Notes: a model not told the origin generated them from the letters alone. Counted from the stretch's first letter, positions 44,601 through 51,350 are shown. The stretch is DNA of 51,350 bases from Microbacterium sp. (GCF_003248605.1 NZ_QFPF01000004.1:1-51350); one strand, 5' to 3'. Numbers and translations are program-made.

Positions 44601-44959
44601 TGGTCGGGCGCGCTGAGCAGCACGGGCGGCTCGTCGCCGGCGTGCACGGCCGCGGCGCGCACCACCTGGAAGGCGAACGCCGACATCGACCGGGCGAGTG
44701 CGCCGGAGGTCGCACGATCGGCGACGACCGCCAGGCGATCGCGCAGCGCGGTCGCCGTCTGCCGCGTCGGCGTCAGGACGAGCACCTGCTCCGGCAGCAG
44801 TCCCGCGCCGCCCTCCGCGGCGAGCAGCCGCCGCACACGGTCGACGAGCGCCCGGGTCTTGCCCGTGCCGGGCGCACCGATGACGACTCCCGATGCCTCG
44901 GGCGGCAGCTCCACGACGGCGCGCTGTGCGGTGTCGAGACCGGGGTGCTGCGAGGTCAT
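41693..44959 (-). CDS. adnA: AdnA: ATP-dependent helicase-nuclease subunit
   Basis: The 1088-residue protein has Walker A VVIGAPGTGKTRALVDRVRR, an unusual motif II AVLVDDAQELTRGG (DDAQ instead of DExQ), motif III FGDPDIASGAFRGASPELFA and motif VI region LLVRAVSRARSRLVV. A C-terminal nuclease domain carries MIVDLKTGRSETR and PQLAAYQLALLEG. It pairs with AdnB. The weakened motor motifs agree with AdnA being the lesser motor in mycobacteria. The ATG follows TAGCGT by 6 bases; GGAGG lies only 1 base from the ATG, too close to act as a Shine-Dalgarno, so leaderless start is likely. Confidence 0.92.
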   Translation of the reverse strand: MTSQHPGLDTAQRAVVELPPEASGVVIGAPGTGKTRALVDRVRRLLAAEGGAGLLPEQVLVLTPTRQTATALRDRLAVVADRATSGALARSMSAFAFQVVRAAAVHAGDEPPVLLSAPDQDRIIAELLEGDAADAQAGLPSRWPAGLDAGVRASRSFRAELRALFAECGELGVGPERLAQLGRARRSDEWVAAASFLSDYRFAAASMRSAHRDPADLLREAAALLGGSGGFGGAPIGPAAALRAVLVDDAQELTRGGLAVLRALRARGVAVLAFGDPDIASGAFRGASPELFARLCDALGAVHVLENPHRATPALTRLGREITAAIGASGRVEHRRPPGPVVPDAGVRTILAPSAFEQIDLIARTLREWHLLDDIPWSRMAVMAHDTRQVAELEAELGAREVPTRAASVPRPLGAEPVVRDLVEIVRLGIAPPHERDPDALMAALRSPFGALDAVGLRRLRARLRHAELAAEGTRPARELLREAMSRPLELALIDTPEARAAERLALSLQIVHDDAARGATVHELLWTVWNRARDAGGRPLARAWHEAATSHGGQAAETGHALDALVALFDAAKRAIERSPDERPESFIHRILDSDVPEDTLTAPERPETVRLLTPAAALGTEFEAVVVAGVQEGVWPNVRVRGGLLGTWRLADDLQAWREGDPDRPEPAVLDRRRAALHDELRLLVRAVSRARSRLVVTAVDDDDQGPSPFLSFLPEPDVEIDALPGHPLTLRGLVAEHRRTLTASTSAAARAHAAGQLVVLAREGVPGAPVDQWFGMAASTSTGPLRDPARGPVHVSPSRLEGFETCALDWAIRALGGDTRSWSAGVGTILHAALEEVPGGEEHLLQAVVDRRWGELDFEAPWMGDKERAWATELVGRLHAYLARFHREQGRTLGAEARFRIAVDMDARGETGEPVVRALADGTLRDDTGGARLALLSGSVDRVEVYPDGHGEDVPYGQGGGDRVMIVDLKTGRSETRVSDEKVEGDPQLAAYQLALLEGLIPGADPASNAGARLLVLSKTLKNTRYRLARQAPLDAAGRARFLDAIVAVAEGMASHVFEAKIDAHCNDDRFAVCRVHTIKAVSAS

Positions 44960-44965
44960 GCCTCC

Positions 44966-44971
44966 ACGCTA
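44966..44971 (-). promoter_or_regulatory. -10 element for adnAB (leaderless)
   Basis: TAGCGT is 6 bases before the adnA ATG at 44959. No LexA-box-like palindrome is seen nearby. Confidence 0.5.
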
Positions 44972-45016
44972 GACGCCGACTCCGACATCCCCCGTCGCCC
45001 CGTTCGCCCCGCGGGT

Positions 45017-45103
45017 GTGCACAGCTGCGGACACGACACCGAGACACGCCGGCGAGGAGCCGCATGCCGCGGCGCGTCACGCCCGCTGTCCGCAGCTGTG
45101 CAC
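45017..45103. repeat. Inverted repeat with 17-base perfect arms upstream of adnA
   Basis: GTGCACAGCTGCGGACA at 45017-45033 and its exact complement at 45087-45103 enclose 53 bases with further weak pairing. The 263-base spacer around it (44960-45222) otherwise holds only promoters. The element could be a REP-like or miniature mobile element, or a large hairpin. No flanking target duplication is apparent. Confidence 0.75.
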
Positions 45104-45222
45104 CCGACCCCGGGCACGTTCGCCCTCAGCGTGACGCGCACGGGGTGGCACCGGCGGGCCGTGTCGTAGAGTTTCTGGTGTCGCCCGGCGCCACCCCGGC
45201 GCGGAGAGAAAGGCAGTCATCC

Positions 45223-45447
45223 GTGGAGATTCGCATCGGCATCGCCAACACCGGCCGGGAGCTCACCTTCGAGACCTCCGAGCCCGCCGAGACGGTGCGG
45301 GCCTCGGTGACGGGAGCCCTCGATGCGGGCGCGACCCACGTGTCGTTCGCCGATTCCAAGGGCAACTCCTACATCATCCCCACCGCCGGCCTCGCCTACG
45401 TCGAACTGGGCACCGAAGAGCTGCGCCGGGTCGGGTTCGTCGGCTGA
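45223..45447 (+). CDS. DUF3107 family small protein
   Basis: The 74-residue protein VEIRIGIANTGRELTFETSE ... SKGNSYIIPTAGLAYVELGT matches the short actinobacterial DUF3107 family (mycobacterial TB9.4 type, from memory). The function is unknown. The GTG at 45223 has GAGAAAGG upstream. It is divergent from adnA and is followed by a small membrane protein gene 7 bases later, the same order that I recall in mycobacteria. Confidence 0.85.
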   Translation: MEIRIGIANTGRELTFETSEPAETVRASVTGALDAGATHVSFADSKGNSYIIPTAGLAYVELGTEELRRVGFVG

Positions 45448-45454
45448 CCGCGGG

Positions 45455-45745
45455 ATGCTGATCGTCCTGGCGCTCGTCGTCGGAGCGGCCGCGGGCCTCG
45501 GCCTGCACTACGCCCTCCCCGGACGAGCGCTGCGCGCAGCGGCACTCGCGCCGATCCTCGCGGCGGCGCTGGCGGGCGTGATCTGGACCGCCCTGACGTG
45601 GGCGGGTCTGACTGAGGACAACCCGTGGATCTGGGCCGCCTCGCTCCTGGTCCCCCCGGCCGCGACCGCCGGGATGCTGGGGCTGCTCACCCGGGCCCGC
45701 ACGGCGCACGACGCCCGCGAACGCGAGCGCCTCGGCATCCTCTGA
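45455..45745 (+). CDS. Small membrane protein, hypothetical
   Basis: The 96-residue protein has three hydrophobic segments (LIVLALVVGAAAGLGLHYAL, ALAPILAAALAGVIWTAL, IWAASLLVPPAATAGMLGLL) and a charged C-terminus. No family is recognised. The ATG at 45455 comes 7 bases after the DUF3107 stop, so it is likely co-transcribed. It converges with the ferritin-like gene; the spacer contains a CCCCGCGGGG palindrome. Confidence 0.7.
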   Translation: MLIVLALVVGAAAGLGLHYALPGRALRAAALAPILAAALAGVIWTALTWAGLTEDNPWIWAASLLVPPAATAGMLGLLTRARTAHDARERERLGIL

Positions 45746-45778
45746 CCCCGGGCGGCCCTCCGGCCGACCCCGCGGGGC

Positions 45779-46495
45779 TCAGGCGTTCAGGCCCATCGCG
45801 TCCATCCGGCGCGCATGGGCCGCCATCAGCTCGGTGAACACCGGCTCGACCCGCTTCTCGGCCGCCGAATCCAAAGCTTCTCCGGTCTCGAGCGCGGCGC
45901 GCGCGACGATCAGCGTGTCGCCGACCAGGCGCCGCCCCCAGAGCGAGAGCAGCGAGCGCCACTCCTCGTCGCTGGCGATCGTCTCGGCGATGATCTCGAC
46001 GATCACCCCGCGGTCGTCGTCGGCCTCGAGGATGCGGGAGACGCGGCGACCGGTGTCGGCGTAGCTGGAGGCGAGCGCGTGATAGAAGTCATCGAGCAGC
46101 CCCGCCGTCAGATGCACGCTCAGGAGGGTCTCCATGGTGCGCACGCCGTGCGTGACGCGCCGGAACCCGTCGAGCTGCTCGCGGAAGGGCAGCATGAGAG
46201 TTGTCGGATCGTCGCCGCGGTCGCGGATCAGCGCGACGAGTGCCTGATGCTTGGTGAGCGCCGCCCCCGCGGCCCGCGACAGGGACTCCTTCTGCGACAA
46301 CTCCGGCGTCGCCGCGATCAGCTGTGTCAGCGTCTCGAAGTAGCCCAGCTGCAGGTAGGCGGCCTGGCCGAGGAACGTGTCGACGTCGGGTGCGAGCTCG
46401 GAGAAGTCGACCCGTGTCGCCCCCGAGGCCTCGCCGCGCGAGCGCAGCGTGAGCACGCGCCCGGGCGTGCGGGTGCGGCGGAACCAGTTCAGCAC
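45779..46495 (-). CDS. Ferritin-like fold protein
   Basis: The 238-residue protein is a helical bundle with segments such as FLGQAAYLQLGYFETLTQLI, ALTKHQALVALIRDRG and VIVEIIAETIASDEEWRSLL. E/H-containing helices suggest a ferritin-like (MiaE-related) fold, but I cannot identify a full di-iron ligand set. Actinobacterial homologues beside a DEAD-box gene are annotated as ferritin-like domain proteins of unknown function. The GTG at 46495 follows TAGGCT (46503-46508) by 7 bases, so it is probably leaderless. It shares a divergent promoter region with the helicase gene. Confidence 0.8.
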   Translation of the reverse strand: MLNWFRRTRTPGRVLTLRSRGEASGATRVDFSELAPDVDTFLGQAAYLQLGYFETLTQLIAATPELSQKESLSRAAGAALTKHQALVALIRDRGDDPTTLMLPFREQLDGFRRVTHGVRTMETLLSVHLTAGLLDDFYHALASSYADTGRRVSRILEADDDRGVIVEIIAETIASDEEWRSLLSLWGRRLVGDTLIVARAALETGEALDSAAEKRVEPVFTELMAAHARRMDAMGLNA

Positions 46496-46502
46496 GCGCC
46501 TC

Positions 46503-46508
46503 AGCCTA
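46503..46508 (-). promoter_or_regulatory. -10 element for the ferritin-like gene (leaderless)
   Basis: TAGGCT is 7 bases before the GTG at 46495. Its divergent partner, TAGGGT at 46534-46539, faces the helicase gene. Confidence 0.5.
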
Positions 46509-46533
46509 GTGCGGCCCCGCGGAACCCCTCGGG

Positions 46534-46662
46534 TAGGGTGGACGCTGTCCCGGCGTCGGATCGGGACCCCGCGCCTGTGGCTGAGTGAAGGGCGTGGATC
46601 GCATCCCGTCCCTTCGGGGCAGCACACAGGCAGCTTCTCACTGCCGGACAGGCACACCTACC
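46534..46662 (+). promoter_or_regulatory. Promoter and structured leader of the DEAD-box helicase gene
   Basis: TAGGGT (46534-46539) predicts a transcript start near 46546 and a leader of about 115 bases. Nested stems are possible: GCCTGTG (46573-46579) with CACAGGC (46625-46631), and GAAGGG (46587-46592) with CCCTTC (46610-46615). A competing hairpin, GGCAG/CTGCC (46629-46645), shares bases with the first stem. Long leaders on RNA helicase genes often regulate expression; the mechanism here is unknown. Confidence 0.45.
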
Positions 46663-48102
46663 GTGACGACCTTCGCCGAACTGGGCGTAGACCAGGACAT
46701 CGTCGACACCCTCACCGCCAAGGGCATCGTCGACGCGTTCCCCATCCAGGAGCAGACCATCCCGCTCGGCCTTCCCGGGCAGGACATCATCGGGCAGGCC
46801 AAGACCGGAACGGGCAAGACGTTCGGCTTCGGCATCCCGGTCGTGCAGCGTCTGGGTCCCCACCCCGAGCCCGGAGTGAAGGCCCTCATCGTGGTGCCCA
46901 CCCGCGAACTCGCGGTGCAGGTGTACGAAGACATCGACATGCTCACCCGCAACCGCCCGACCTCGGTCGTCGCCATCTACGGCGGCAAGGCCTACGAGGG
47001 GCAGATCGAGCAGCTCAAGGCCGGCGCGCAGATCGTCGTGGGAACACCCGGCCGTCTGATCGACCTCGCGGGCCAGCGCCTGCTCGACCTCTCGAACGCC
47101 ACCGAGGTCGTGCTCGATGAGGCAGACAAGATGCTCGACCTGGGATTCCTCGCCGACATCGAGAAGATCTTCCAGAAGGTCCCCGCGATCCGGCACACGC
47201 AGCTGTTCAGCGCGACGATGCCCGGCCCGATCGTCGCCCTGGCGCGCCGGTTCATGACCAACCCGATCCACATCCGGGCGACCGACCCCGACGAGGGCCT
47301 GACGCAGGCCAACATCCGCCACCTCGTGTACCGCGCCCACTCGCTCGACAAGGACGAGGTCATCGCCCGCATCCTCCAGGCCGAGGGCCGGGGCAAGACC
47401 GTCATCTTCACGCGCACCAAGCGCGCCGCGCAGAAGCTCGTCGACGAGCTCGGCGACCGCGGATTCAACGCCGCCGCCGTGCACGGCGACATGAGCCAGG
47501 AGTCCCGCGAGCGCTCGATGGCCGCCTTCAAGGCCGGCAAGCGTGACGTGCTGATCGCCACGGATGTCGCGGCGCGCGGCATCGACGTCGACGATGTCAC
47601 CCACGTCATCAACCACACGATCCCCGACGACGAGAAGACCTACCTGCACCGCGCCGGCCGCACCGGTCGTGCCGGGAAGACCGGCATCGCCGTGACCTTC
47701 GTCGACTGGGACGACCTGCACAAGTGGGCGCTCATCAACCGCGCCCTCGAGTTCGGCCAGCCCGAGCCCGTCGAGACCTACTCCTCGAGCCCGCACCTCT
47801 TCAGCGACCTCGACATCCCCGCCGGCACCAAGGGACGCCTGGTCACCGCGCCCAAGACGCAGGCGGTCAAGACCCAGGATGCTGCCACCTCCACCTCGAC
47901 GGAGCGTCCGGGCAGGCGCCGGTCGCGCTCGCGCGGCGGTTCCGCGGGCGACTCTGCGGCGCCCGCGGGCGCAGACGAAGCCCGCGCCGAGGGCGGCGGG
48001 ACGCACGACGGCGGCGGAGCGGAGCACCACGACGGCCACCCCGCACCCGCCCGGCGTCGCCGGCGGCGGCGTCGCCCGTCCGGCACGGCCGGGGCGGCCT
48101 GA
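46663..48102 (+). CDS. DEAD-box ATP-dependent RNA helicase (RhlE/CsdA type)
   Basis: The 479-residue protein has the Q motif (FPIQEQTIPLGL), motif I GQAKTGTGKTFGFGIP, DEAD (VLDEADKMLDLGF), SAT (FSATMPG) and motif VI HRAGRTGRAGKTG. A long C-terminal tail is rich in Arg, Gly, Ala and His. It remodels RNA in ribosome assembly or decay, often in the cold. The GTG at 46663 is chosen because it gives the conserved MTTFAELGV N-terminus. An upstream GTG (46585) would lie in the leader and is not favoured. It has no clear Shine-Dalgarno. Confidence 0.92.
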   Translation: MTTFAELGVDQDIVDTLTAKGIVDAFPIQEQTIPLGLPGQDIIGQAKTGTGKTFGFGIPVVQRLGPHPEPGVKALIVVPTRELAVQVYEDIDMLTRNRPTSVVAIYGGKAYEGQIEQLKAGAQIVVGTPGRLIDLAGQRLLDLSNATEVVLDEADKMLDLGFLADIEKIFQKVPAIRHTQLFSATMPGPIVALARRFMTNPIHIRATDPDEGLTQANIRHLVYRAHSLDKDEVIARILQAEGRGKTVIFTRTKRAAQKLVDELGDRGFNAAAVHGDMSQESRERSMAAFKAGKRDVLIATDVAARGIDVDDVTHVINHTIPDDEKTYLHRAGRTGRAGKTGIAVTFVDWDDLHKWALINRALEFGQPEPVETYSSSPHLFSDLDIPAGTKGRLVTAPKTQAVKTQDAATSTSTERPGRRRSRSRGGSAGDSAAPAGADEARAEGGGTHDGGGAEHHDGHPAPARRRRRRRRPSGTAGAA

Positions 48103-48208
48103 CCGGGCGGCAATTGTTACGGCGTCGGTGACGCGCGCACGCGGCGCGGAGCGCTATCTTGAGCGATGACGCCCGCAGGCGTCGACTCCCCCCGTCGAAA
48201 GGCACACC

Positions 48209-48643
48209 GTGCGCATCCTCACCGAGGCCGTGACGCCCATCAGCTACGAGTACCAGGGCTTCTGGGGCTCCTTCTGGGACCTCATCTGGTGGTTCCTGGC
48301 CATCTTCATCTTCTTCGCCTACCTGATGGTGCTGTTCTCGATCATCAGCGACCTCTTCCGCGACCACAAGCTGAGCGGTTGGTGGAAGGCGCTGTGGATC
48401 GTCTTCCTGCTCGTGACCACGTGGCTCGGCGCCCTGGTCTACCTCATCGCCCGGGGCAAGGGCATGGGCGAGCGGAGCGCAGCGCAGGCTCAGGCCATCC
48501 ACCGCGCGCAGGAGGAGTACATCAAGCAGGCCGCCGGCACGAGCCCGTCCGACGAGATCGCCAAGGCAAAGGCCCTGCTCGATGCGGGCACGATCACGCA
48601 GGCCGAGTACGACCAGATCAAGGCGCGCGCGCTCTCGCACTGA
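48209..48643 (+). CDS. PLDc_N / SHOCT domain membrane protein
   Basis: The 144-residue protein has two membrane helices (FWDLIWWFLAIFIFFAYLMV and WWKALWIVFLLVTTWLGALV) of the PLDc_N type, with YLIARGKGM at the end. A C-terminal SHOCT motif (EIAKAKALLDAGTITQAEYD, about 115-143) follows. The function is unknown; such proteins are common in actinobacteria. The GTG at 48209 has GAAAGG upstream and a good TATCTT -10 lies near 48155. A hairpin terminator follows the stop. Confidence 0.85.
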   Translation: MRILTEAVTPISYEYQGFWGSFWDLIWWFLAIFIFFAYLMVLFSIISDLFRDHKLSGWWKALWIVFLLVTTWLGALVYLIARGKGMGERSAAQAQAIHRAQEEYIKQAAGTSPSDEIAKAKALLDAGTITQAEYDQIKARALSH

Positions 48644-48657
48644 GCGGTCCGCCGGTC

Positions 48658-48696
48658 AACGGCCCTCGCCCCGCCTTCGGGGGGGGCGGGGGCCGT
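48658..48696. terminator. Terminator between the PLDc_N/SHOCT gene and the PHP gene
   Basis: AACGGCCCTCGCCCCGCC pairs with GGCGGGGGCCGTT downstream, giving a long GC stem with one bulge or mismatch between two convergent genes. Read toward the PHP gene's 3' end it also stops the minus-strand transcript. Confidence 0.7.
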
Positions 48697-48710
48697 TCGT
48701 GCTCCCGGTG

Positions 48711-49580
48711 TCAGGCCCGCACGGGCGAGGTGCCCGAGCCCCGCTCGATGATCCGCGCGACCATCTCGTCCGACGTCGTGTTCTCCCCCGGCAGGTTGGG
48801 CTTTCCCAGGCCGTGGTAGTCGCTGGATCCCGTGACGATCAGGTCGTGGCGTGCCGCGATGTCCCGGAGCAGGCGCTTTCCGTCGGCGGTGTTCTCGCGG
48901 TGATCGATCTCGAAACCCGCGAGCCCAAGGGCGATGAGCCGCTCGATGACGCTGACGGGCAGCATCCGTCCGCGGCCCGCCGGTGTGGGGTGGGCGATGA
49001 TCGGCACCCCACCCGCGGCGACGACCAGGCGCACCGCCGTCTCGGGACCCGGCGCGTAGTGCGGCTCGTAGTAGCCCTCGCGCGGGTGGAGGATGCTGTC
49101 GAACGCCTCGGATCGGTCCCGCACGAGCCCGCGCGCCACGAGCGCGTCGGCGATGTGGGGACGCCCGACGGTCGCGCCGTGGGATGTCTGGGCCACGACG
49201 TCGTCCCAGGTGAGGTCGTAGTCGCGGGAGATGTTGCGGACGATGCGCTCGGCGCGTCCGACGCGGTCGTCGCGGATGCGGTCCATCTCGGCACGCAGCG
49301 CCGCATCGTCGGGATCGAAGAGGTACGCCAGGACGTGCACGCTCCGCCACTCGTGCTTGGCGCTGAGCTCCATCCCGGGGATCAGCGTCATGCCCAGCGA
49401 CGATGTGGCCTGGGCGGCCTCCGCCCAGCCCGCGGTGGTGTCGTGGTCGGTCAGGGCGATCGTGCGCAGGCCATGGCGGTGCGCCGACTGCACCACCCCC
49501 TCGGGCGGCTCGGTGCCATCCGATCGCAGCGAGTGCAGGTGCAGGTCGCTCGGGCCCTCGAAGCGCCGCCCACCCATCAC
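48711..49580 (-). CDS. PHP domain phosphoesterase
   Basis: The roughly 289-residue protein has the PHP motifs DLHLHSLRSDG near 15, IALTDHDTTAG, GMELSAKHEWRSVHVLAYL, IIAHPTPAGRG and GSSDYHGLGKP, which supply the metal-binding His and Asp ligands. Such proteins hydrolyse phosphate esters, in some cases 3',5'-nucleoside bisphosphates or short RNA ends (YciV/RnaseAM type). I start at GTG 49580, 6 bases after TACGCT (49587-49592); the next codon is ATG (49577), an equally possible start. It is divergent from the EEP-family gene. Confidence 0.88.
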   Translation of the reverse strand: MMGGRRFEGPSDLHLHSLRSDGTEPPEGVVQSAHRHGLRTIALTDHDTTAGWAEAAQATSSLGMTLIPGMELSAKHEWRSVHVLAYLFDPDDAALRAEMDRIRDDRVGRAERIVRNISRDYDLTWDDVVAQTSHGATVGRPHIADALVARGLVRDRSEAFDSILHPREGYYEPHYAPGPETAVRLVVAAGGVPIIAHPTPAGRGRMLPVSVIERLIALGLAGFEIDHRENTADGKRLLRDIAARHDLIVTGSSDYHGLGKPNLPGENTTSDEMVARIIERGSGTSPVRA

Positions 49581-49586
49581 CCCACG

Positions 49587-49592
49587 AGCGTA
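49587..49592 (-). promoter_or_regulatory. -10 element for the PHP gene (leaderless)
   Basis: TACGCT lies 6 bases before GTG 49580 and 9 before ATG 49577. Confidence 0.45.
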
Positions 49593-49667
49593 CAGCGGAG
49601 CGCACGCCGACCGGCCGGGTGCCACCCGCCGGGCGCCGGCATCCGCTGTTCTCCCAGGCTGTGCTCG

Positions 49668-49673
49668 TAGTGT
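49668..49673 (+). promoter_or_regulatory. -10 element for the EEP-family gene (leaderless)
   Basis: TAGTGT is 7 bases before the GTG at 49681, and no Shine-Dalgarno fits. Confidence 0.5.
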
Positions 49674-49680
49674 CGGGGGC

Positions 49681-50700
49681 GTGTTGCGCGTGCTCGGGGT
49701 CCTGCTCGCCGTGCTGTTCGCGATCGCGGCGGCGGTGCTGACCTGGCCCGTCTTCTTCCGGGTCGACCAGATGTTCCCCCTCGCGCAGGCCATCTCCTTC
49801 CGGCCGCTGATCGTCGCCGGGTTCGCGGTCACCGCGCTCGTGTTCCTGTTGTTCGCACTCGCACGTCCGCTGCGCGGCTTCGCCCTCTCCATCGCGGCCA
49901 TCGCTCTCGTCGCGGCGGGCATCGGGGCGGCCACCCTCGTCTCGCGGGGCCTCGGCACCACCGAGCTGCCCGCCGAGACCGAGACGAGCGTGCGGGTCAT
50001 GACGTGGAACACGGCCGGCGAGGCGACCGATCCCGCGGCCGTCGCCCAGACGGCGGTCGCCATGAGCGCCGACATCATCTCCCTGCCCGAGACGACCATC
50101 GAGACGGGCGAGGCCATCGCCATCGCCATGCGCGAGCTCGGCAGTCCCATGTGGGCGCATCACGTCGAGTTCGGCGTGGACTCCTGGGACGCGCGCTCCA
50201 CGACCCTGCTGATCACCCCCGAACTCGGCGACTACTCCGTGATCGCGTCGTCGCAGGACGGCACGAGCAACACCGCCGTTCTGCCGAGCGCGGTGGCGAT
50301 GCCGATCGACGGCGAGGGACCCATCGTCGTCGCCGTGCACGCGGTCGCCCCGCGCGAGGAGTACATGGACCAGTGGCGCGACGACCTGCGGTGGCTCGCC
50401 GATCAGTGCGTCGACGAGGACGTCATCATGGCCGGCGACTTCAACGCGACGATCGATCACATGCAGCGCCTCGGCGTCGACGGCGGTACCCTCGGCCACT
50501 GCCGCGATGCCGCCGCCGACTCCGGCAACGGCGCCCTCGGCACGTGGTCGACCCGCGTGCCGGCGCTGCTGGGCGCGCCCATCGACCACGTCATGTACTC
50601 CTCGCACTGGCGGGTCACAGGCTCGATCGTGCTGAAATCCATGGACGACTCGGGCAGCGATCACCGTCCCCTCGTGGCGCAGCTCGAGCCCGTCGACTGA
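49681..50700 (+). CDS. Membrane-anchored endonuclease/exonuclease/phosphatase family protein
   Basis: The 339-residue protein has three N-terminal membrane segments (about 3-22, 40-60 and 66-85) and then an extracytoplasmic EEP domain. Motifs include VRVMTWNTAGE, ISLPETTIETG, AVHAVAPRE, VIMAGDFNATIDH, APIDHVMYS and SGSDHRPLVAQL, which include the metal-binding Glu and catalytic Asp-His residues. Substrates of exported EEP proteins include nucleic acids, phospholipids and inositol phosphates; the one here is unknown. Confidence 0.9.
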   Translation: MLRVLGVLLAVLFAIAAAVLTWPVFFRVDQMFPLAQAISFRPLIVAGFAVTALVFLLFALARPLRGFALSIAAIALVAAGIGAATLVSRGLGTTELPAETETSVRVMTWNTAGEATDPAAVAQTAVAMSADIISLPETTIETGEAIAIAMRELGSPMWAHHVEFGVDSWDARSTTLLITPELGDYSVIASSQDGTSNTAVLPSAVAMPIDGEGPIVVAVHAVAPREEYMDQWRDDLRWLADQCVDEDVIMAGDFNATIDHMQRLGVDGGTLGHCRDAAADSGNGALGTWSTRVPALLGAPIDHVMYSSHWRVTGSIVLKSMDDSGSDHRPLVAQLEPVD

Positions 50701-50737
50701 CCCCCTGCGGGCGCGAGGGCCGTGCGAGACTGGAGCG

Positions 50738-51350
50738 ATGAGCACGACAGGCGAGACCCGCACGATCGACACCGCCGACGAGACCGCGCAGCGCGAAGAG
50801 CAGGCGAACACCAACCGCCGCCAGCGCTACGGGCAGGGTTTCCTCGACACCATCTCCACCGGCTGGGCCGAGCGGCCCGAGAGCCTTCCGTCCGCCCGCG
50901 CCCAGGCATCCTTCGCCGCCGCGCGCCGCGCCGTCGTGTCGGCGTCGTTCCCCGGCGAGCGCCTGGTCGTTCCGGCCGGGTCCCTCAAGCAGCGCAGCAA
51001 CGACACGGACTACCCGTTCCGCGCGCATTCCGCCTTCGCCCACCTGACCGGGTGGGAGAGGGATGCCGAGCCCGATTCCGTGCTCGTCCTCGATCCCACC
51101 GACGGGGGGCACACGGCGACGCTGTACTTCCGCGAGCGCGCCGACCGCACGACGGCGGAGTTCTACTCGGACGCCTCGATCGGCGAGTTCTGGATCGGCC
51201 CCCGCCCCTCCCGGGCGGGTGTCGCGGCCGAGCTCGCGCTCGCGACGGCGCCCCTCGACGAGTTCACCGCTCTGCCGGGCGATCGTGTCGTCGACGCGGA
51301 CGACGATCTGACGCGCGCCGTCTCGGAGCTGCGCCTGGTCAAGGACGAGT
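50738..51350 (+). CDS. pepP: Aminopeptidase P family protein (Xaa-Pro aminopeptidase), partial at right edge
   Basis: The first 204 codons are present. After a charged lead (about 1-50) comes the creatinase/aminopeptidase N-terminal domain: RLVVPAGSLKQRSNDTDYPF, AHSAFAHLTGWERDAEPDSV and YFRERADRTTAEFYSD. The catalytic pita-bread domain lies beyond the window. The full enzyme would remove N-terminal residues before proline. GGAGCG precedes the ATG. It follows the EEP gene by 37 bases on the same strand. Confidence 0.85.
   Translation, partial: MSTTGETRTIDTADETAQREEQANTNRRQRYGQGFLDTISTGWAERPESLPSARAQASFAAARRAVVSASFPGERLVVPAGSLKQRSNDTDYPFRAHSAFAHLTGWERDAEPDSVLVLDPTDGGHTATLYFRERADRTTAEFYSDASIGEFWIGPRPSRAGVAAELALATAPLDEFTALPGDRVVDADDDLTRAVSELRLVKDE

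Noticed and set aside
43277..45169. 630-codon plus-strand ORF
   Set aside because: It is antisense to adnA, which has helicase and nuclease motifs in the other frame.
46585..46662. Upstream GTG start for the DEAD-box helicase
   Set aside because: The added residues lack family similarity and fall in the putative leader; the GTG at 46663 gives the usual N-terminus.

Overview
This window is chromosomal DNA of a high-GC actinobacterium, most likely a Microbacteriaceae member close to Microbacterium. The evidence is uniform high GC with GC-ending codons, an infC-rpmI-rplT operon next to a DUF1844 gene, a PriA-type HisA, a lexA gene beside a LysM membrane gene, an AdnAB helicase-nuclease pair, a C50 carotenoid (decaprenoxanthin-type) operon, and many leaderless promoters. 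It looks like core genome. I see no tRNA, rRNA, CRISPR array, insertion sequence or prophage.

Layout. 1-2,423: the start of an amino-acid ABC transporter ATPase (cut by the left edge), a SpoU rRNA methyltransferase, a DUF6325-like gene with a SHOCT gene, and a small membrane protein. 2,462-4,549: terminator, rplT, rpmI and infC (with an ATC start and a structured leader), then DUF1844. 4,596-10,030: a PLP-dependent decarboxylase and the operon hisC-hisB-hisH-priA-sseB. 10,091-21,227: a LysM cell-division-inhibitor-like gene divergent from lexA, an S9 peptidase, hflX, an RsmC-like methyltransferase, dapF, miaA, miaB, recX and recA. From memory this resembles the lexA-to-recA block of mycobacteria. 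21,228-27,547: a MarR regulator divergent from idi-crtE-crtB-crtI-crtYe-crtYf-crtEb, whose stops and starts mostly overlap. Together these make GGPP, phytoene, lycopene, a C50 elongated product and a cyclised C50 carotenoid.

27,585-48,102: a second conserved actinobacterial block. It holds a UPF0182 membrane protein, a PDZ/Lon-like protease, a zincin-like protein, an orphan protein resembling the TOMM E1-like/leader-binding family, a UvrD-type helicase, NudC, a degenerate phosphotransferase, adnB, adnA, DUF3107, a membrane protein, a ferritin-like protein and a DEAD-box RNA helicase. 48,209-51,350: a PLDc_N/SHOCT membrane protein, a PHP phosphoesterase, a membrane-anchored endonuclease/exonuclease/phosphatase protein and the start of an aminopeptidase P (cut by the right edge).

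Themes. DNA damage and repair genes are concentrated here (lexA, LysM inhibitor, recA, recX, uvrD, adnAB), and I find LexA-box-like palindromes upstream of recA and between lexA and the LysM gene. At least thirteen genes have a TAnnnT -10 element 6 or 7 bases before the start codon and mostly no Shine-Dalgarno, so they are probably leaderless. No complete novel system is evident. The most unusual items are the orphan TOMM-like protein, the phosphotransferase with lost catalytic residues, two convergent coding overlaps, the MarR/crt operator, and several unexplained inverted repeats.
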